From: Ctenosaura bakeri
Taxonomy: Eukaryota > Chordata > Lepidosauria > Squamata > Iguanidae
Assembly: GCA_948474755.1 (NCBI GenBank)
Contig: CAOLHI010001241.1
Coordinates: 62,001-126,000 of the forward strand
DNA length: 64,000 nucleotides
Reading direction: 5' to 3'
The notes below the pieces were generated by a model that was not told the origin of the DNA, did not search any database, and saw only the letters and a program-made list of their open reading frames with translations. Positions 23,749 through 34,990 of this stretch are shown one piece after another. Position numbers and translations under genes: made by a program. Position 1 is the stretch's first letter; each line of letters opens with the position of its first letter.

Positions 23749-23875
23749 GGCCATTTCTGCACTAGACTGTTATAGTGCTATTATTCCATTTTCAACATCC
23801 TATGGAATCCTGGGGTTTGAGGCCCCTGCTGAAAGTGGAATAATATCACTATAACAGTCTAGTGTGGAAATGGCC
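23749..23875. mobile_element. 127-bp palindromic MITE, TSD TCA
   Basis: Ends GGCCATTTCTGCACTAGAC and GTCTAGTGTGGAAATGGCC; the arms share ATAGTGCTATTATTCCA / TGGAATAATATCACTATAA. A perfect 3-bp duplication TCA flanks it (23,746-23,748 and 23,876-23,878). Clear sibling of 4,406-4,565, shorter by a central deletion. Near-intact symmetry suggests modest age. Confidence 0.85.
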
Positions 23876-26800
23876 TCAGTTTCAGCAACATCTTTGAAGT
23901 CCTTCATAGAAATAACAGCAGTGTCGTCAAAGAGCCAAGTGTATTGGTGGTGTAAAAAATAGTGCTAAAGTCAAACAGCTCCCATCACATCATTAAAAGT
24001 AGGGCCACATGACCTGAAGTTTTTATTTTATCCCTTCTCCCCAGTTAATCCAACCTTCAGTGGACATTTTTCCTCCACCCGGAAAGTAAGGGGAATTTTC
24101 ATATTGAATATTTCAGCTCAGTACTGTTTCAAATTTTTGCAGTTAATTGTCCACTTAATTAATGTAATCCAGAGATCTAGTAAACCTACCCGAATGTGTA
24201 CCTTGACCTTTCATGGAGTCCAAATTGAACAATACTGTGGCATATTGTTTGTCCTAAATCAGTAGAATTGCCAGGGAAGATTGCCAGGTGTGAGCTTTGG
24301 AAGCTTAAAATGTTAATCTAAAAGAAGAGACCAACATTATGAGGTCTTTAATTATTTAGCAGCTTGAATTAAAATCTCCTAAACTATTCACCATCTCAGA
24401 TTCAAATCTCAACTAAAGCAGAATTTGGGATTTCGTTTCCAAGAGAGTGGCTACTGTCAGCTTTCTCTTCAACCTGAGATCAGGCAAAGGGGTCCAAAAA
24501 TGTCTGGTTATAGGAAACTGCAGTCCATCAAAGACCTTGGGAACAAAGGGGGATCTAATTATGTGTTGTTTTCTGTTCCACCACCAGGCACTTTTCTAAA
24601 CTGCAACTTCTTTAAGTCTGTGTATCACATTAAATTAAGAAATCAACATCTACATTGACTCAAAAGGGGCATAGCTTATCAAAATACTCAGTGATAGGAA
24701 GAAACAAATGTCCCTCCACTGTGTTGTTGCACCCTCCAAGTGTTTTTCATGGATATAGACTGTTTCTCTTACCCCATGCAATCTAATTTAATTCACTTTA
24801 TGGAAAGAAATGAACCTTTTCTAGGGTCTGTCTAGCATTTGTCCCCTCCCCTGTTTTTTCTGTTACGTAATTGTATTGACCATCCTAGCTGCTGAAGAGC
24901 ACAATTACAAAATGTAGACAAACTCTTGAAGGAATAGAATCCCCACAGCAGTCAGTCTTGGTGAAAGTAGTGTTTTCATACTTCTCAGGACTCATGGTGA
25001 CGTTCTGTATATTTTCAAGAATTTACACAGTATTTCAGAGAAATAAATGTGCATGAAACAATGTACATACCTTTAAAGTTGAAAAGCTAGAACTGGAAAC
25101 ACTCAGAGGGAAATGCACAAAAGCATGATTTAATCACAAAGGGGATAATGCATAAATTAGGTAAACTCCTGAATGAGTCTGTGCATTAGGAAAAATGCAT
25201 TTGAAATTTCAGGAAGTTTCATGTCAGCAAAACACACTCTTGGAATCCAGTACAGCAGAAGGATGGAAAGAAATTGTAGGTGAAATTTAATGAGGCACAA
25301 TGAAATATTTTTATCTCCCTCCCTAGCTGAGTTGCAAGTGGTCAGTGGGAAGATTGAAAAATGAGATGAAAAATGAGAAGGAAGCAGAGTTGGAGAAGGG
25401 AGGCAAAGCAGGCAGTAAGCCAAGGAGCCACAAAAGGGACTGATCAAAGGCAATGAGAAAGAACAGTTGCAGGAAGGGGAGACACAGAAAAAAGAGCAGG
25501 TACAAAGAGAAAACCGTGTATGCTCTTGGGATAGGAGGGACTATATGTTGTTAGGAAGGGGGAGGGGGAGTCAAGGAAGTTTAGAGCAGTGCCTCACAAC
25601 ATTTAGACCTTCTGGTGTTTTGAATCAACTTCAGAAGCCCTAGCCCACTTGATCAATTGTCAGAGGTTCTTGAGGCTGAAGACCAAAACATTTGGAGGAC
25701 CACAGACTGAAAATCATGGCTTTAGAGGATCATCCAGTAATGTGGGATAAGGTGATAGCAGCACCTAGATGAGACAATTGCATTATATCTTTGACTGAAC
25801 ACTTCTATTAGCAGAGAGCAAATTGATCTTCTGGGCTTATTTTTGAATTGATTGAAGCATTTAGTAGTTCTGAAAATATTATTTGTTTAATCCAAGGTGT
25901 AATCAAGACTTTGCATTTTATAACAGATGAGGTGAGTTGATTATTCCACAAAAGCTCTCAATAAATATATATGTAATAGTATGGACCAAACTTTGTCAAG
26001 GAGGGAAAATCATTAGTTGCTAGTATGAGTGCCACAATGAGAACTTCTTTGTTTTGGGTTATAGAAAAATATGATAAACCATTTGGGTTGCAGTTGTTGG
26101 AGCTCATCTATCAAGCACAATAATCATTAATTTTGCTATGAGAGAATGAGTTAGCCTCATATAGGCTGTAGTTACCATAATGGGTACATTTGAGCAAAAG
26201 ACACAAACATTATCAAGTGATTTATTATGATGTGGTAGTTGGAGATAAAATATTTATGGTCAGAGATGTAGTAACAGTCATTCTGGGCAATTAAAACTAT
26301 CAGAGTTTAAAGGAGATTAGAAGGCTCTAGACCCATTTTGCCATTTCTTGTGCCTTTCTTCTTTCCATATTTCTAGTTTCTTCCCACATGGGTTCATTGC
26401 AATTTCCTTCTTTTCGTCAGCAGACATATGCTGATTACATTACCTTTAATGCAGCATGTTTCCAGAAATGACATTCATTTATTATGTTGTTGTTGGTACT
26501 ATTGCTAATATTCTAATACAGAGAAAATGTCTCTCATGACTCCTGCTCCTTGGAGGTATCTTCTCTGTTCCACCTGCTGACTTACAAATGCTACTTGCAG
26601 CCTATTGACCAGTGTAAGGAATTGTCTTGGGAGTTTAAGAGATAATAACTGAAGAAGCCTTGGTTTCTTCAAGTAGATTGTACCTGCAGTGAATAAGAGA
26701 ATGGAAGTAAGCTTTTTAAAAAAGATTGTTACTTCTCTTCTTGAGATTTTCCATTCTTAACAGCCTTCCCCTGTCTTCTGAAAGGGGACAGTACACTTGG

Positions 26801-29800
26801 TTAAAATATATATATATATAGTAGACTGCTAACTCAACAGCCCTCTAGTTTTCAGGATGAAATAGGGAAAAAATGATCAGAAAATTATTTTAATTATTGT
26901 ACTGTAAATTTGCATAGTCAGAGACATAAAGAGCTCCAGCAACTTCTCCAAAAGGCACAAACCTTTATCTCTGTCTCTTTGTGACCTGAGGCCACAGTTA
27001 TATCAAACGTTTCCAAAATATGTAATGTGGTGGCAGCTTTTCTATTAAACAAAAGGTACTGCAGCTACACCTTGCTCTGTAGTACCATACAATGCACTAA
27101 TAAACAGCTGCTAATAAATAAGGAAGTAGAGGAACTGTATCCCTTCTGGAACTTGTACCAACAGGGCACCAGATTTTCCAGATAATTCTACAGTGTTCAG
27201 GGACACACGCACACCTGTGAGTTTTGTGTATGCCACATAGCCTACATACATACATACTCTATATAACTAGACAGTCTCAAGTATCCTTTACAGATTTGGT
27301 GAAAATCCATCCAGCCATGTATATGTGATATGTTAATGAACACAGATGAACATATCTTTATATATATAGAAAGGTCAAAACTTCAAAAAAAAAATAAAAC
27401 CTCATCATAACACTAAGAACACTTTAGAGTTGTCACAAAGTCCACTGGAGTGGACTGAATTGGGAGAAAATAGATGACATTTGTGATGTGGCATGTTGTT
27501 CTACACTAATAAAGTCAAAATTTCCCTTCGCAAAAGTTCACTAAGTCCTTTGCCCAAAACACCACTTATTTTGACCAAGAAATTACATCCAAATGGTTTC
27601 TAGAGCAGAAGTGATAGCATACATTTCTGTTGTCTACATGCTAATTTTAGGAGTTAACTGCAAATGCTTGCAATATCTGTGTTCCCATAGTCACGCTCCC
27701 CCCTCCATTAGAGAACTCTCTCCAATGAGAAAGAAATGTTAGATGAATGCTGGCATTGTAATGTGGTCAGTGCCTTGTTATTTTATTCTTTGAAACTCCA
27801 GTAGAAAATATTCTGTAGCATGATTCCTTCAGATATCTTTGTAATGTTGAGGAGAAGCTTTCTATTTTAATTACAGTCCATAAAAGTAAAGGATGTCTAT
27901 CATTTTCAGACTGCTGATCTGACAAAGCATTTGTACTCAAATGCCTAAAAGGAAAATTAGGGACAAGTGCTTGGGAGTTTCAGAATTTTATGTGATGGTT
28001 TCATTTGAGACCTTTCACTAAAAATCAAAAACTGTAAATGGAAAGATCATCTGTAAGAACTTGAATGTAGGATTATTGTAGGACCTGTCAAAATAAATAG
28101 GAAAATATTTTTTACTGTGTAATTATATGTCAAGATTTGGTAGCTAATGGACTTTTTGTAGACACATCAAGGTCAGAGGAGCAATTACTGTTTATGAATT
28201 ATCTGAAATCTTTTATAGCCCTTTCCAACTAGTTTTATAGCATCTGTTTATATTAGACATCTTTGCTATTTCATGTATTTCTTTCCCATTGTTTTCTGGT
28301 AAGAGCATTGTAGCGCATTTTGGCAATTTTGTAGTTGTTTGCAAAACCTTCCTTTTATTTCACCAAAGAGCTTGCAATTAGCCCACTTCTTCCTATTGAG
28401 AACCATCTTTGTAATAATAGCTTTGCTGGCAGCTCTTTTGTTAGGCAGATTTTAAAATCAAGAGCCTACAAAGGATGGGTGGGGACCCAGTCTTAGAAAA
28501 GTTCAATAAATCTCCCTTCAGGGTCATATCAGTTAAGACTACATAGCTTTTCCACTTCAGTAAGCACTGCAGTTTTGGTCTTTTCTAGGTGCTAATTTGA
28601 AACAATCAGATTAGTTGAATAAACTTTCAGAAGAAGATGATCACTAAACCTGAAGAAGAGTCTAAAATCTTATTCCCCGTGTTTAATAGGGTTACCTTCT
28701 ATCTCTCTCTCTCCCCATCCCCCAACTCTGCAGCTTGGTGTATCACTTCCTTTGAAGCAGTGCAAAGTGTATGCTTTGACAGGCCCTGGTTGTGGGAAGT
28801 ATAAGACTGTAGCAAGGATCCGTATAGTATAATCCACCCAGTCACTGTTGGTCACTGATCCAGCTGCATGCATCAGCTTAATAGTCGAAGGGCATGGTAA
28901 TTCCCTCCTTCTGCCTTTTCTTTCTTCGAAGGCAAAATCTTCACCTGGTGTTTTTGATTCATGCATTCTAATTATGATGGCTGCCATCGTCAGCCCTGTG
29001 GGTGACAGTAGAAATTCTGTGAGCCAAGAGCTAATGCCGCAGCTTGTTAAGCAACCATGTCAGACTGATTTTAGGGCCCATTTTGCAGTTCACCACAGGC
29101 CTATCTAAAAGCATCAGGAGCCTCCGTCTAGCGGGACAGACTCATTGTCTTTCTAAATGTCTCCTTCTGATAAGCAGATCCAAATATGGTTCATTCACTG
29201 TGGATTTGAAGGCACAGTAGGGAACTTGGCTCACAGAGTTGACACAACAAAATGCTTAATATTTTCACTTGGTTGAGAGATAAAGAACCTATTTCTAAGA
29301 TTTTTTTAAAAAAAATACTCCCCCAGCTATGATCAAGAGTTTGAAATTTAAATCAGAAGTCTTGAAAAGCTATTCTGACATTCAAAGAAATCTCTCTCCT
29401 CTGTACAAAGAACATGCTGGGTTTGCACCAATGTTTGAATCAGACAGAATTCACATAATGACAAGAAATGTGGTTGCTCATCACTGCCTCTTTAGATTTC
29501 TTTAATATTTTTTCATGATCTTGACAAGCAAGTCTGAAGCTTGTTACTTTAATAACTACAGTCAAGCCCAGCGATTGTTGTTTTTTGTTTGTTCAAGAGC
29601 CATTAGCTCTTAATTCTTGACACTTCTCCTCTCTCAATCTCTCTCTCTTCCTCTCTTTCCCCTCTCTCCCTCTCTTTTAAACAGTTGAGCTAAAGAGGAG
29701 TTTGATGACAAAATGAGAATGGGCTGCAATCCAAAGTACACTTAAGGGATAAGGCCCACTGCACATGCAGTGTAGAGATGCATAGGCTTGCATTGATTGT

Positions 29801-31734
29801 GTTCTTCACTTATCCCAAGCAATTTATTTTACTCCTGCTTTTGCTGGCTTCCATTGTTGCAAATGCTGCTTGGCAGATGTGGTGTTATTATGGTGCATAT
29901 CTGATTCATAATAGATCGGTATGATCCTCTGCAGAGTTGCATGTAAGTCCCATTGGAAAGCAGCCAGTGAAAGCTACAGCATATCATTATGTTTCTACTT
30001 GGGACCTGTACTTATGACCATTTCAACCCTGTGGCAGCCACAGTTTTCAGTCAGTCTGTGATAAGTTCCAGCTGTGTTGTCACAGGCTGAACTGGTTGTA
30101 TACATGCCAACACCATGTACTAAACTAGTATAGAATGCTGGCAGTTTATCAATGGGTGCCAAAATCCTATTTGTGTGAAGTTTAGTGCATTGTGTCAGAA
30201 TGCACATGGCAGAGATAGTACCTGAGACCTTGGCTGGAAGTCAGTATACACTCATTAACAGTCACAGCTGCCACATGCTGAAATGTGTCATGAGAATTAC
30301 TTTTTGTCAATATTTTGTATCAGTGCAGCCAAGAAGGTATGGGGGAAAGGAATCCAGCCATTACTTTTTGTGAACCCTACATTTTGAAAGAAATTGGGAA
30401 AATTACTTTTTGATTGCCTTCACGAGAGATCTACTGAGAACCCAAATGTCAGTAATTGCTATAATGCACAGTTTAGTGTTGTGTTAAAATCACCATGTGT
30501 TTTGGTGCAGTAATCGCTAAAGCCATACTTTTGTATGAACACTCATGCCATGCAGTTGCTTGAGGAGGAACAGGACAACTGCTGACCCAGGACCAAGCAA
30601 AGACATTTGGCTGACTAAGGCAAAGGGCTAAATGGTCTTCTGTTCCATGTCAGACTGATCACTGAATTTTCTTCAGCCCAACTGATAGAACAGCATCCTC
30701 CACCACAGTTGATACTAACAAAGTAGCTTAGGTGGCATGGGCCAGGTGGTATAGTACACACAGCTTTGCTATCCCAAACTTCACTAATTGTCTTGGACTT
30801 CAGACATCTCTTCCAAGTGGCCTGTTCACTGCCAAAGCTTGGATATTTTGCTCCTTTAAACTACAGTTCCTGCCCATGCTGTCTGGGAGTCTCTGGTAGC
30901 TGTAGCTAAAGGCCAAGATCCAATGATGGCAGTATGGTTCTGGAATTCCCAGTTGTGTACTTTTTCAAAGCTCACACAAAGAGGCATATCATGCCTCCTT
31001 TTACAAACAGTCTACAGTCTGTCCTTCTCTGCTTCCAGCCATAATTGAGAATGGTGATACAGCTCACCCACTCTTCTAGCCACCTCTGTGCTCCTCAGAT
31101 CTGATATCCTGAATTAGAGAGGAAAGATCTGAATTACAGCCATCATTTTAATTCATTCACAGACATATGGAGAGCAGGCTTCCTCTTCAGACCTTTCCCC
31201 TTCAAAACACGTAAGATGACAGGGATGGTAACGTGGATATAATCAAAAGAGTAGAGCCAAAGAGCACAAGCCCACTCTGCCCTCATGCAGGTGAGATTTC
31301 CTGAGTTTCAATGCTAGAAGGCTCCAGTTTTATTGTACCATACCAAAAGGATGAAGACTATCTTGTCACAAAGGATGAAAAGAATGCATATAGTTAACTA
31401 GTACAGTCTTCTTCTTTTTTTGTCTCTATTTTTTTCATGATGTGACTGAGAATGCTCAGATAATCTCAGTGGTGAACTAGTAGTTAATATGTGGTTATTA
31501 AACAAGTTAATAACCAGTTCCATTCCAGTTTGGAAAGTGGAAGTAGTCTAGCTTATCAATCTATAATTATATATATTGCTTTATTGTGGTCATAGACTAT
31601 CCTCTTCATTTACAAAATAAACTAGTATGAAATGAACAGGCATGAATTGCAACTCCAGGACAATTCCCAGGTGTTTGCAGAGTGTAACAGATACATGCCT
31701 ACTCTCAGTAAGTAACCTAAAAAACATTGCAGTC
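23876..31734. other. ~7.9-kb repeat-poor non-coding island
   Basis: No SINE, LINE, LTR or MITE was recognised, apart from a weak ACTTCAGAAGCCCTAGCC-type fragment (about 25,585-25,735) and simple tracts (26,807-26,820 TA; 29,626-29,678 CT-rich). 28,690-29,170 stands out as mixed-composition, single-copy-looking DNA with an 86- and a 105-codon frame on opposite strands, neither with a domain. Low transposon density over 8 kb, when the rest of the window has an insertion every ~1-3 kb, is compatible with regulatory constraint or with an unannotated exon or long non-coding RNA. Confidence 0.4.
29626..29678. repeat. (CT)n-rich low-complexity tract
   Basis: Polypyrimidine CTCTCT/CCTCTCTTTCCC composition over about 50 bp. 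Confidence 0.85.
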
Positions 31735-31976
31735 ATTTGAGGATTGGATTATGCCATTGGAGAACACGGTTCAAATCCCTGCTCAGTCATGGAAACACAC
31801 TGGTTGACCTTAGACAAGTCACATTTTCTCAGCCGCAGAGGGAGGCAAAGGCCAACCCAGTCTGAAAAAATCTTTCCAAGAAAACCCTGTGATAGGTTTG
31901 CCTTAGGGTTTGCCATAACTTGAAAATGATATGAAGGAACACAACAACAATAGCAGCAGCAGCAACAACAACTCAA
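31735..31976 (+). mobile_element. tRNA-derived CORE-type SINE (long subtype)
   Basis: B-box GGTTCAAATCC (31,768-31,778), CORE-like TTGACCTTAGACAAGTCACA, a middle segment CCAAGAAAACCCTGTGATAG, and the tail TTTGCCATAACTTGAAAATG ending ACACAACAACAA. The (CAA)n-like tail expands into CAG/CAA repeats. Same family as 1,351-1,610. Confidence 0.85.
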
Positions 31977-32212
31977 ACACTGATAAAATTACGAAGAAGA
32001 TTGAATGGGCTGATTCCTAGCAGAAGATACTAAACCACAAAATTTTGCTGCCCTAAGAGAAATTTCATTGAAAATGTAGTAAGATTGTAATGATCTAAAA
32101 ATAGCAGACATTTTTGTAGTATGGGCAGTTAAAAATGACAACTGCTTCAGCCATGCCTGATTGGCAGGGGCAGACATTTTGGGAGTATGGAATACATGAG
32201 TATATGCACCTT
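31977..32212. other. Non-coding DNA
   Basis: Short unique spacer between SINEs; nothing recognised. Confidence 0.4.
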
Positions 32213-32406
32213 GTTGTTGTGTGTCTTCAAGTTGTTTCTGACTTATGGCAACCCTATGGCAAACCTGTGATGGGGTTTTCTGGGGGATGAGAGTGTGTGA
32301 TGCACCCAAGGTCACCCAGTGGATTTCCATGGCTGAGAGGGAAATCAAACTCCGGTCTCCATGGTCGTAGTGTAGTGCTCAAACCACTACACTACACCAC
32401 ACAGCC
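32213..32406 (-). mobile_element. tRNA-derived CORE-type SINE (short subtype)
   Basis: Plus strand begins TTGTTGTTGTGTGTCTTCAA and TTTCTGACTTATGGCAACCC (3' tail reversed), passes the CORE-like CCCAAGGTCACCCAGTGGAT, and ends CAAACCACTACACTACACCA (tRNA-like head reversed). Relative to 1,351, 31,735 and 56,014 it lacks the ~30-bp CTTGGCAAGATTTGTTCAG-type segment. The same deletion is seen at 33,041, marking a subfamily. Confidence 0.85.
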
Positions 32407-32459
32407 CCTACCAATCTGTATCTAATGATGAGGTTGAACTTGAGATAAAAGTGTTAGCT

Positions 32460-32885
32460 GATGTTAGCACAAACTAGGACACAAAACAATGGATTGAAAG
32501 AAAAAAGATTCACCTAAACATTGGGAATAACTTCCTGACAGTTAGAGCTACTATTGTTTGTTTGTTTGTTTGTTTGTATCCTGCCTCTCCATATGGATCG
32601 AGGCGGCAAACAACTTACAAATAGCATGTATTTCGAAACATTTCTATACATGCCCCCAACAAGCTGGGTACTCATTTTACCAACCTGCGAAAGGATGGAA
32701 GGCTGAGTCAACCTTGGAGCCCGGCAGGATCGAACTCACAACCTTGTGGCTTGCAGTACTGGCATTTAACCACTGCGCTACCAGGGCTGTACAATAATGG
32801 AACAGGCTGCTTCAAAACATGGTGGTTTTGCTTTCATTGCAGGGTTTTAAACTGAAGTTGGATTATGATCTCACCTAAAGAAACA
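32460..32885 (+). mobile_element. CR1 LINE 3'-end fragment, split by a SINE
   Basis: Left part (to about 32,553): GGATTGAAAG.. and CACCTAAACATTGGGAATAA plus CTTCCTGACAGTTAGAGCT, the CR1 ORF2 C-terminus (LNIGNNFLTVRA). Right part (from about 32,791): ATAATGGAACAGGCTGCTTC and GCAGGGTTTTAAACTGAAG, continuing the same block (..MEQAAS.., ..AGF). Low confidence in the outer limits. It shows a CR1 was already in place before the SINE at 32,554-32,790 landed. Confidence 0.65.
32554..32790 (-). mobile_element. tRNA-derived squamate-type SINE with GATCGAGGCGG tail
   Basis: On the minus strand it starts CCTGGTAGCGCAGTGGTTAA (A box) and has a B box GAGTTCGATCC. The body contains GACTCAGCCTTCCATCC and AAATGAGTACCCAGCTTGTT, and the tail reads GCCTCGATCCATATGGAGAG then (CAAA)n. 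The tRNA-like head and body match a SINE type I know as common in squamates (Squam-like), named tentatively. Inserted in a CR1 3' end. Confidence 0.8.
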
Positions 32886-33040
32886 AGGTGTCCATTTTTC
32901 AGCAGCACAAGAGAAAAATTATCTGGCACGAGAGACACACATATTTCTGTTAGAGATGAAAATGGACCTATTCTCTTTCTCTCTTTTGTGACATTTAAGA
33001 TTATGCAATCTGAGTAGGCAGGTGTTACTGTGTATTAACC

Positions 33041-33262
33041 ATTGTTGTTGTTGTGTGCCTTGTTTATGACTTATGGCAACTCTAAGGTGACCCTATCACA
33101 AAGTTTTCTGGGGTTGAGAGTATGGGACATGCCCAAGGTCAGCCAGCGGGTTTCTATGGCCAAGTGGGAAATTGAACCCTGGTCTCCAGAGTTGTAGTCT
33201 AGTGCTTAAACACCTGGCCCTTCTGAACCCAGTGACTCAGCACTGCACCACACTGGCTCTCT
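33041..33262 (-). mobile_element. tRNA-derived CORE-type SINE (short subtype) with a 27-30 bp insert
   Basis: Plus strand runs from TTGTTGTTGTTGTGTGCCTT through CCCAAGGTCAGCCAGCGGGT to CACCACACTGGCTCTC. It shares the short-subtype deletion with 32,213. In the tRNA-like head, between AGTGCTTAAACAC and CACCACACTGGC, about 30 extra bases are present, including 33,217-33,240. These are the reverse complement of 33,738-33,761 at 22 of 24 positions. Confidence 0.8.
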
Positions 33263-33761
33263 GTACTGACACAGCTCATAGTAAAAGTGTTCAGTCACAA
33301 CTGTTTGGGATGTAGAAGCCTTACAAAAGTGAAAAAATTGTGAAGAACTCCACCCACCACAATCTCTCTCAATCCCTTCCAGCACTCCGTCCCCCGATTG
33401 GTTTGCCTTTTGGTTCAATGTGCGTTCTCCATGCTGGACAAAAGGCAAAGGAATGGGAGGGTGGAGCACCAGAAGCAGAGAAGGAAGATGCAAGCATGTC
33501 TCCACCCATTCCCTTGCCTTGCCTTTTGCCCAGGTACGCTTGCCTTCATTCTCCGCACTGAGCAAAACACAAGGGAAAGGGAGGAGGAAAATGGTGGGGA
33601 GGCAAGCACATGTCTTGTGAATAATCAAATTCGCAAAGATCAAACCTGCAAATGTGGAGGGAGTCCTGTACTTCTCAGAAGCAGGATGGCCTTTAACCTC
33701 AACAACACAAATCACTGGTTGTGCACTGCAACTGAATCTGAGCCACTGGGTTCAGAAAGGC
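33217..33761. repeat. Inverted pair of 24-bp copies ~500 bp apart
   Basis: GCCCTTCTGAACCCAGTGAC.. (33,217-33,240) and its mirror ..GTTCAGAAAGGC (33,738-33,761) pair at 22/24 positions. The left copy interrupts a SINE whose sister copies lack it, so the left copy is the derived one. The interval 33,263-33,737 also has internal symmetry (GGACAAAAGGCAAAGGAATGGG against CCCATTCCCTTGCCTTGCCT) and may be a decayed foldback element. A 169-codon minus-strand frame here shows no known domain. Confidence 0.5.
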
Positions 33762-34477
33762 TAAATGTTTAACTTCTTGAAAGTCTTTAAGAAAAAGCAC
33801 TTTGTCTCTGACTACTTACTCCTAGATTTGCAGGGATTTTGCCATCTATACTGCTGTAATAGGACAATACACACCCCTGTCATCAAGGCATATTTCTTTG
33901 AACACCTTGGGAAGATACATAATATATAAAGCTCTGACATATTCTTTGCTGAAAGTGAAGACAAAATGCAAACAATGCTCCTGCCCAATGGATGATTCAT
34001 CATGTACCTACGCACTGATTCACATTCCATTCAACTACCTATTCCTCAGTTGAAATATTTTCCCTTGGTCATGTATATAGGCTATGGCTATTTCTTTTTT
34101 TTCTTTTTTCTTTTTTAGAAATCTGCCTGCATTCATCCATAAATAATCACAACTATACACGAATGAGTACAAGTAGATATATTTAAATCTAAAGTATAAA
34201 ACTGTGCTTATAAGTTCCCTTCATATGGTATAAATGCTGTACAGTCTGGGCAAGAACAGTTATCCTCACCTCTTCTCAGATGTCTATTTTTATTGTTTTT
34301 CTGACAATATTCAAGTTACAGACAACCTCAAAGGGTCTTCAGAGCTTTTGTGAAGACACTCTGCATAGCTAAACAACAACACCCTATACCATCAATGATG
34401 ACTGGAGATATTCCAACTATCATTCAAGCAACACAGTCATCCGATCTATTGGTGATCATCTGATGTTGACTGGCATT
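33762..34477. other. Non-coding DNA
   Basis: T/C-rich tract at 34,094-34,117; nothing else recognised. Confidence 0.4.
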
Positions 34478-34990
34478 TTTCATATCCTGCCTTTCCCAAT
34501 ATTGGGACTCTATGTGGTTTGTTTTGTTAAAACAAATACCATTAAAAACACTTCAAAAGTTATAAATAAAAGCATGCAAAATTATTATCAAGATGCAATT
34601 AAATTACTCTTAAAATTAAAACCAAATAAAATGAATCTATGAAAAATGTAGGGGAGGAGGGTAAAAACCATAGCAATCAATTTTTTTAAAAAAACATCAC
34701 TTCCCAACAGAAAGACAGCAAGAAGAGAGCAGTCCTAGCTTCCCTATGGAGGGAGTTCTAAAAGTTGGAAACAGCCACTCCCTTCTTCCTAGGAGATGTG
34801 TCTATGAACATGGTGGGATTGAGAGAAGTCCCTCCTCTGAAGGTCTTAGAGCTGAGATAGGTTCATACAGGGAGGATAAAGTCCTTCAGATAATCCAGAC
34901 CTCAGCCATCTGGGTTTTATAGGTGATAGCCAGCACTTTGAAGTGAATAGATAAGATTATACTGTCGTGAACTATGGCACCATGCAGGAA
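34478..34990 (-). mobile_element. L2-clade LINE 3' end
   Basis: The plus strand begins CATATCCTGCCTTTCCCAAT and ATTGGGACTCTATGTGG (3' UTR). At about 34,730-34,790 it shows the reverse complement of the ORF2 C-terminal block (minus-strand translation NSLHREARTALFLLSF, compare NSLPREARLAPSLLAF). Farther in, TCCTCTGAAGGTCTTAGAGC and TCCTTCAGATAATCCAGACC match the L2 coding strand upstream. Same family as 56,285-58,220. Confidence 0.75.

Noticed and set aside
32760..32790. A tRNA gene on the minus strand
   Set aside because: A and B boxes are present but the cloverleaf is not complete and a SINE body follows.
33206..33715. 169-codon minus-strand frame
   Set aside because: No recognisable domain; it overlaps frames on the other strand and runs into a SINE.
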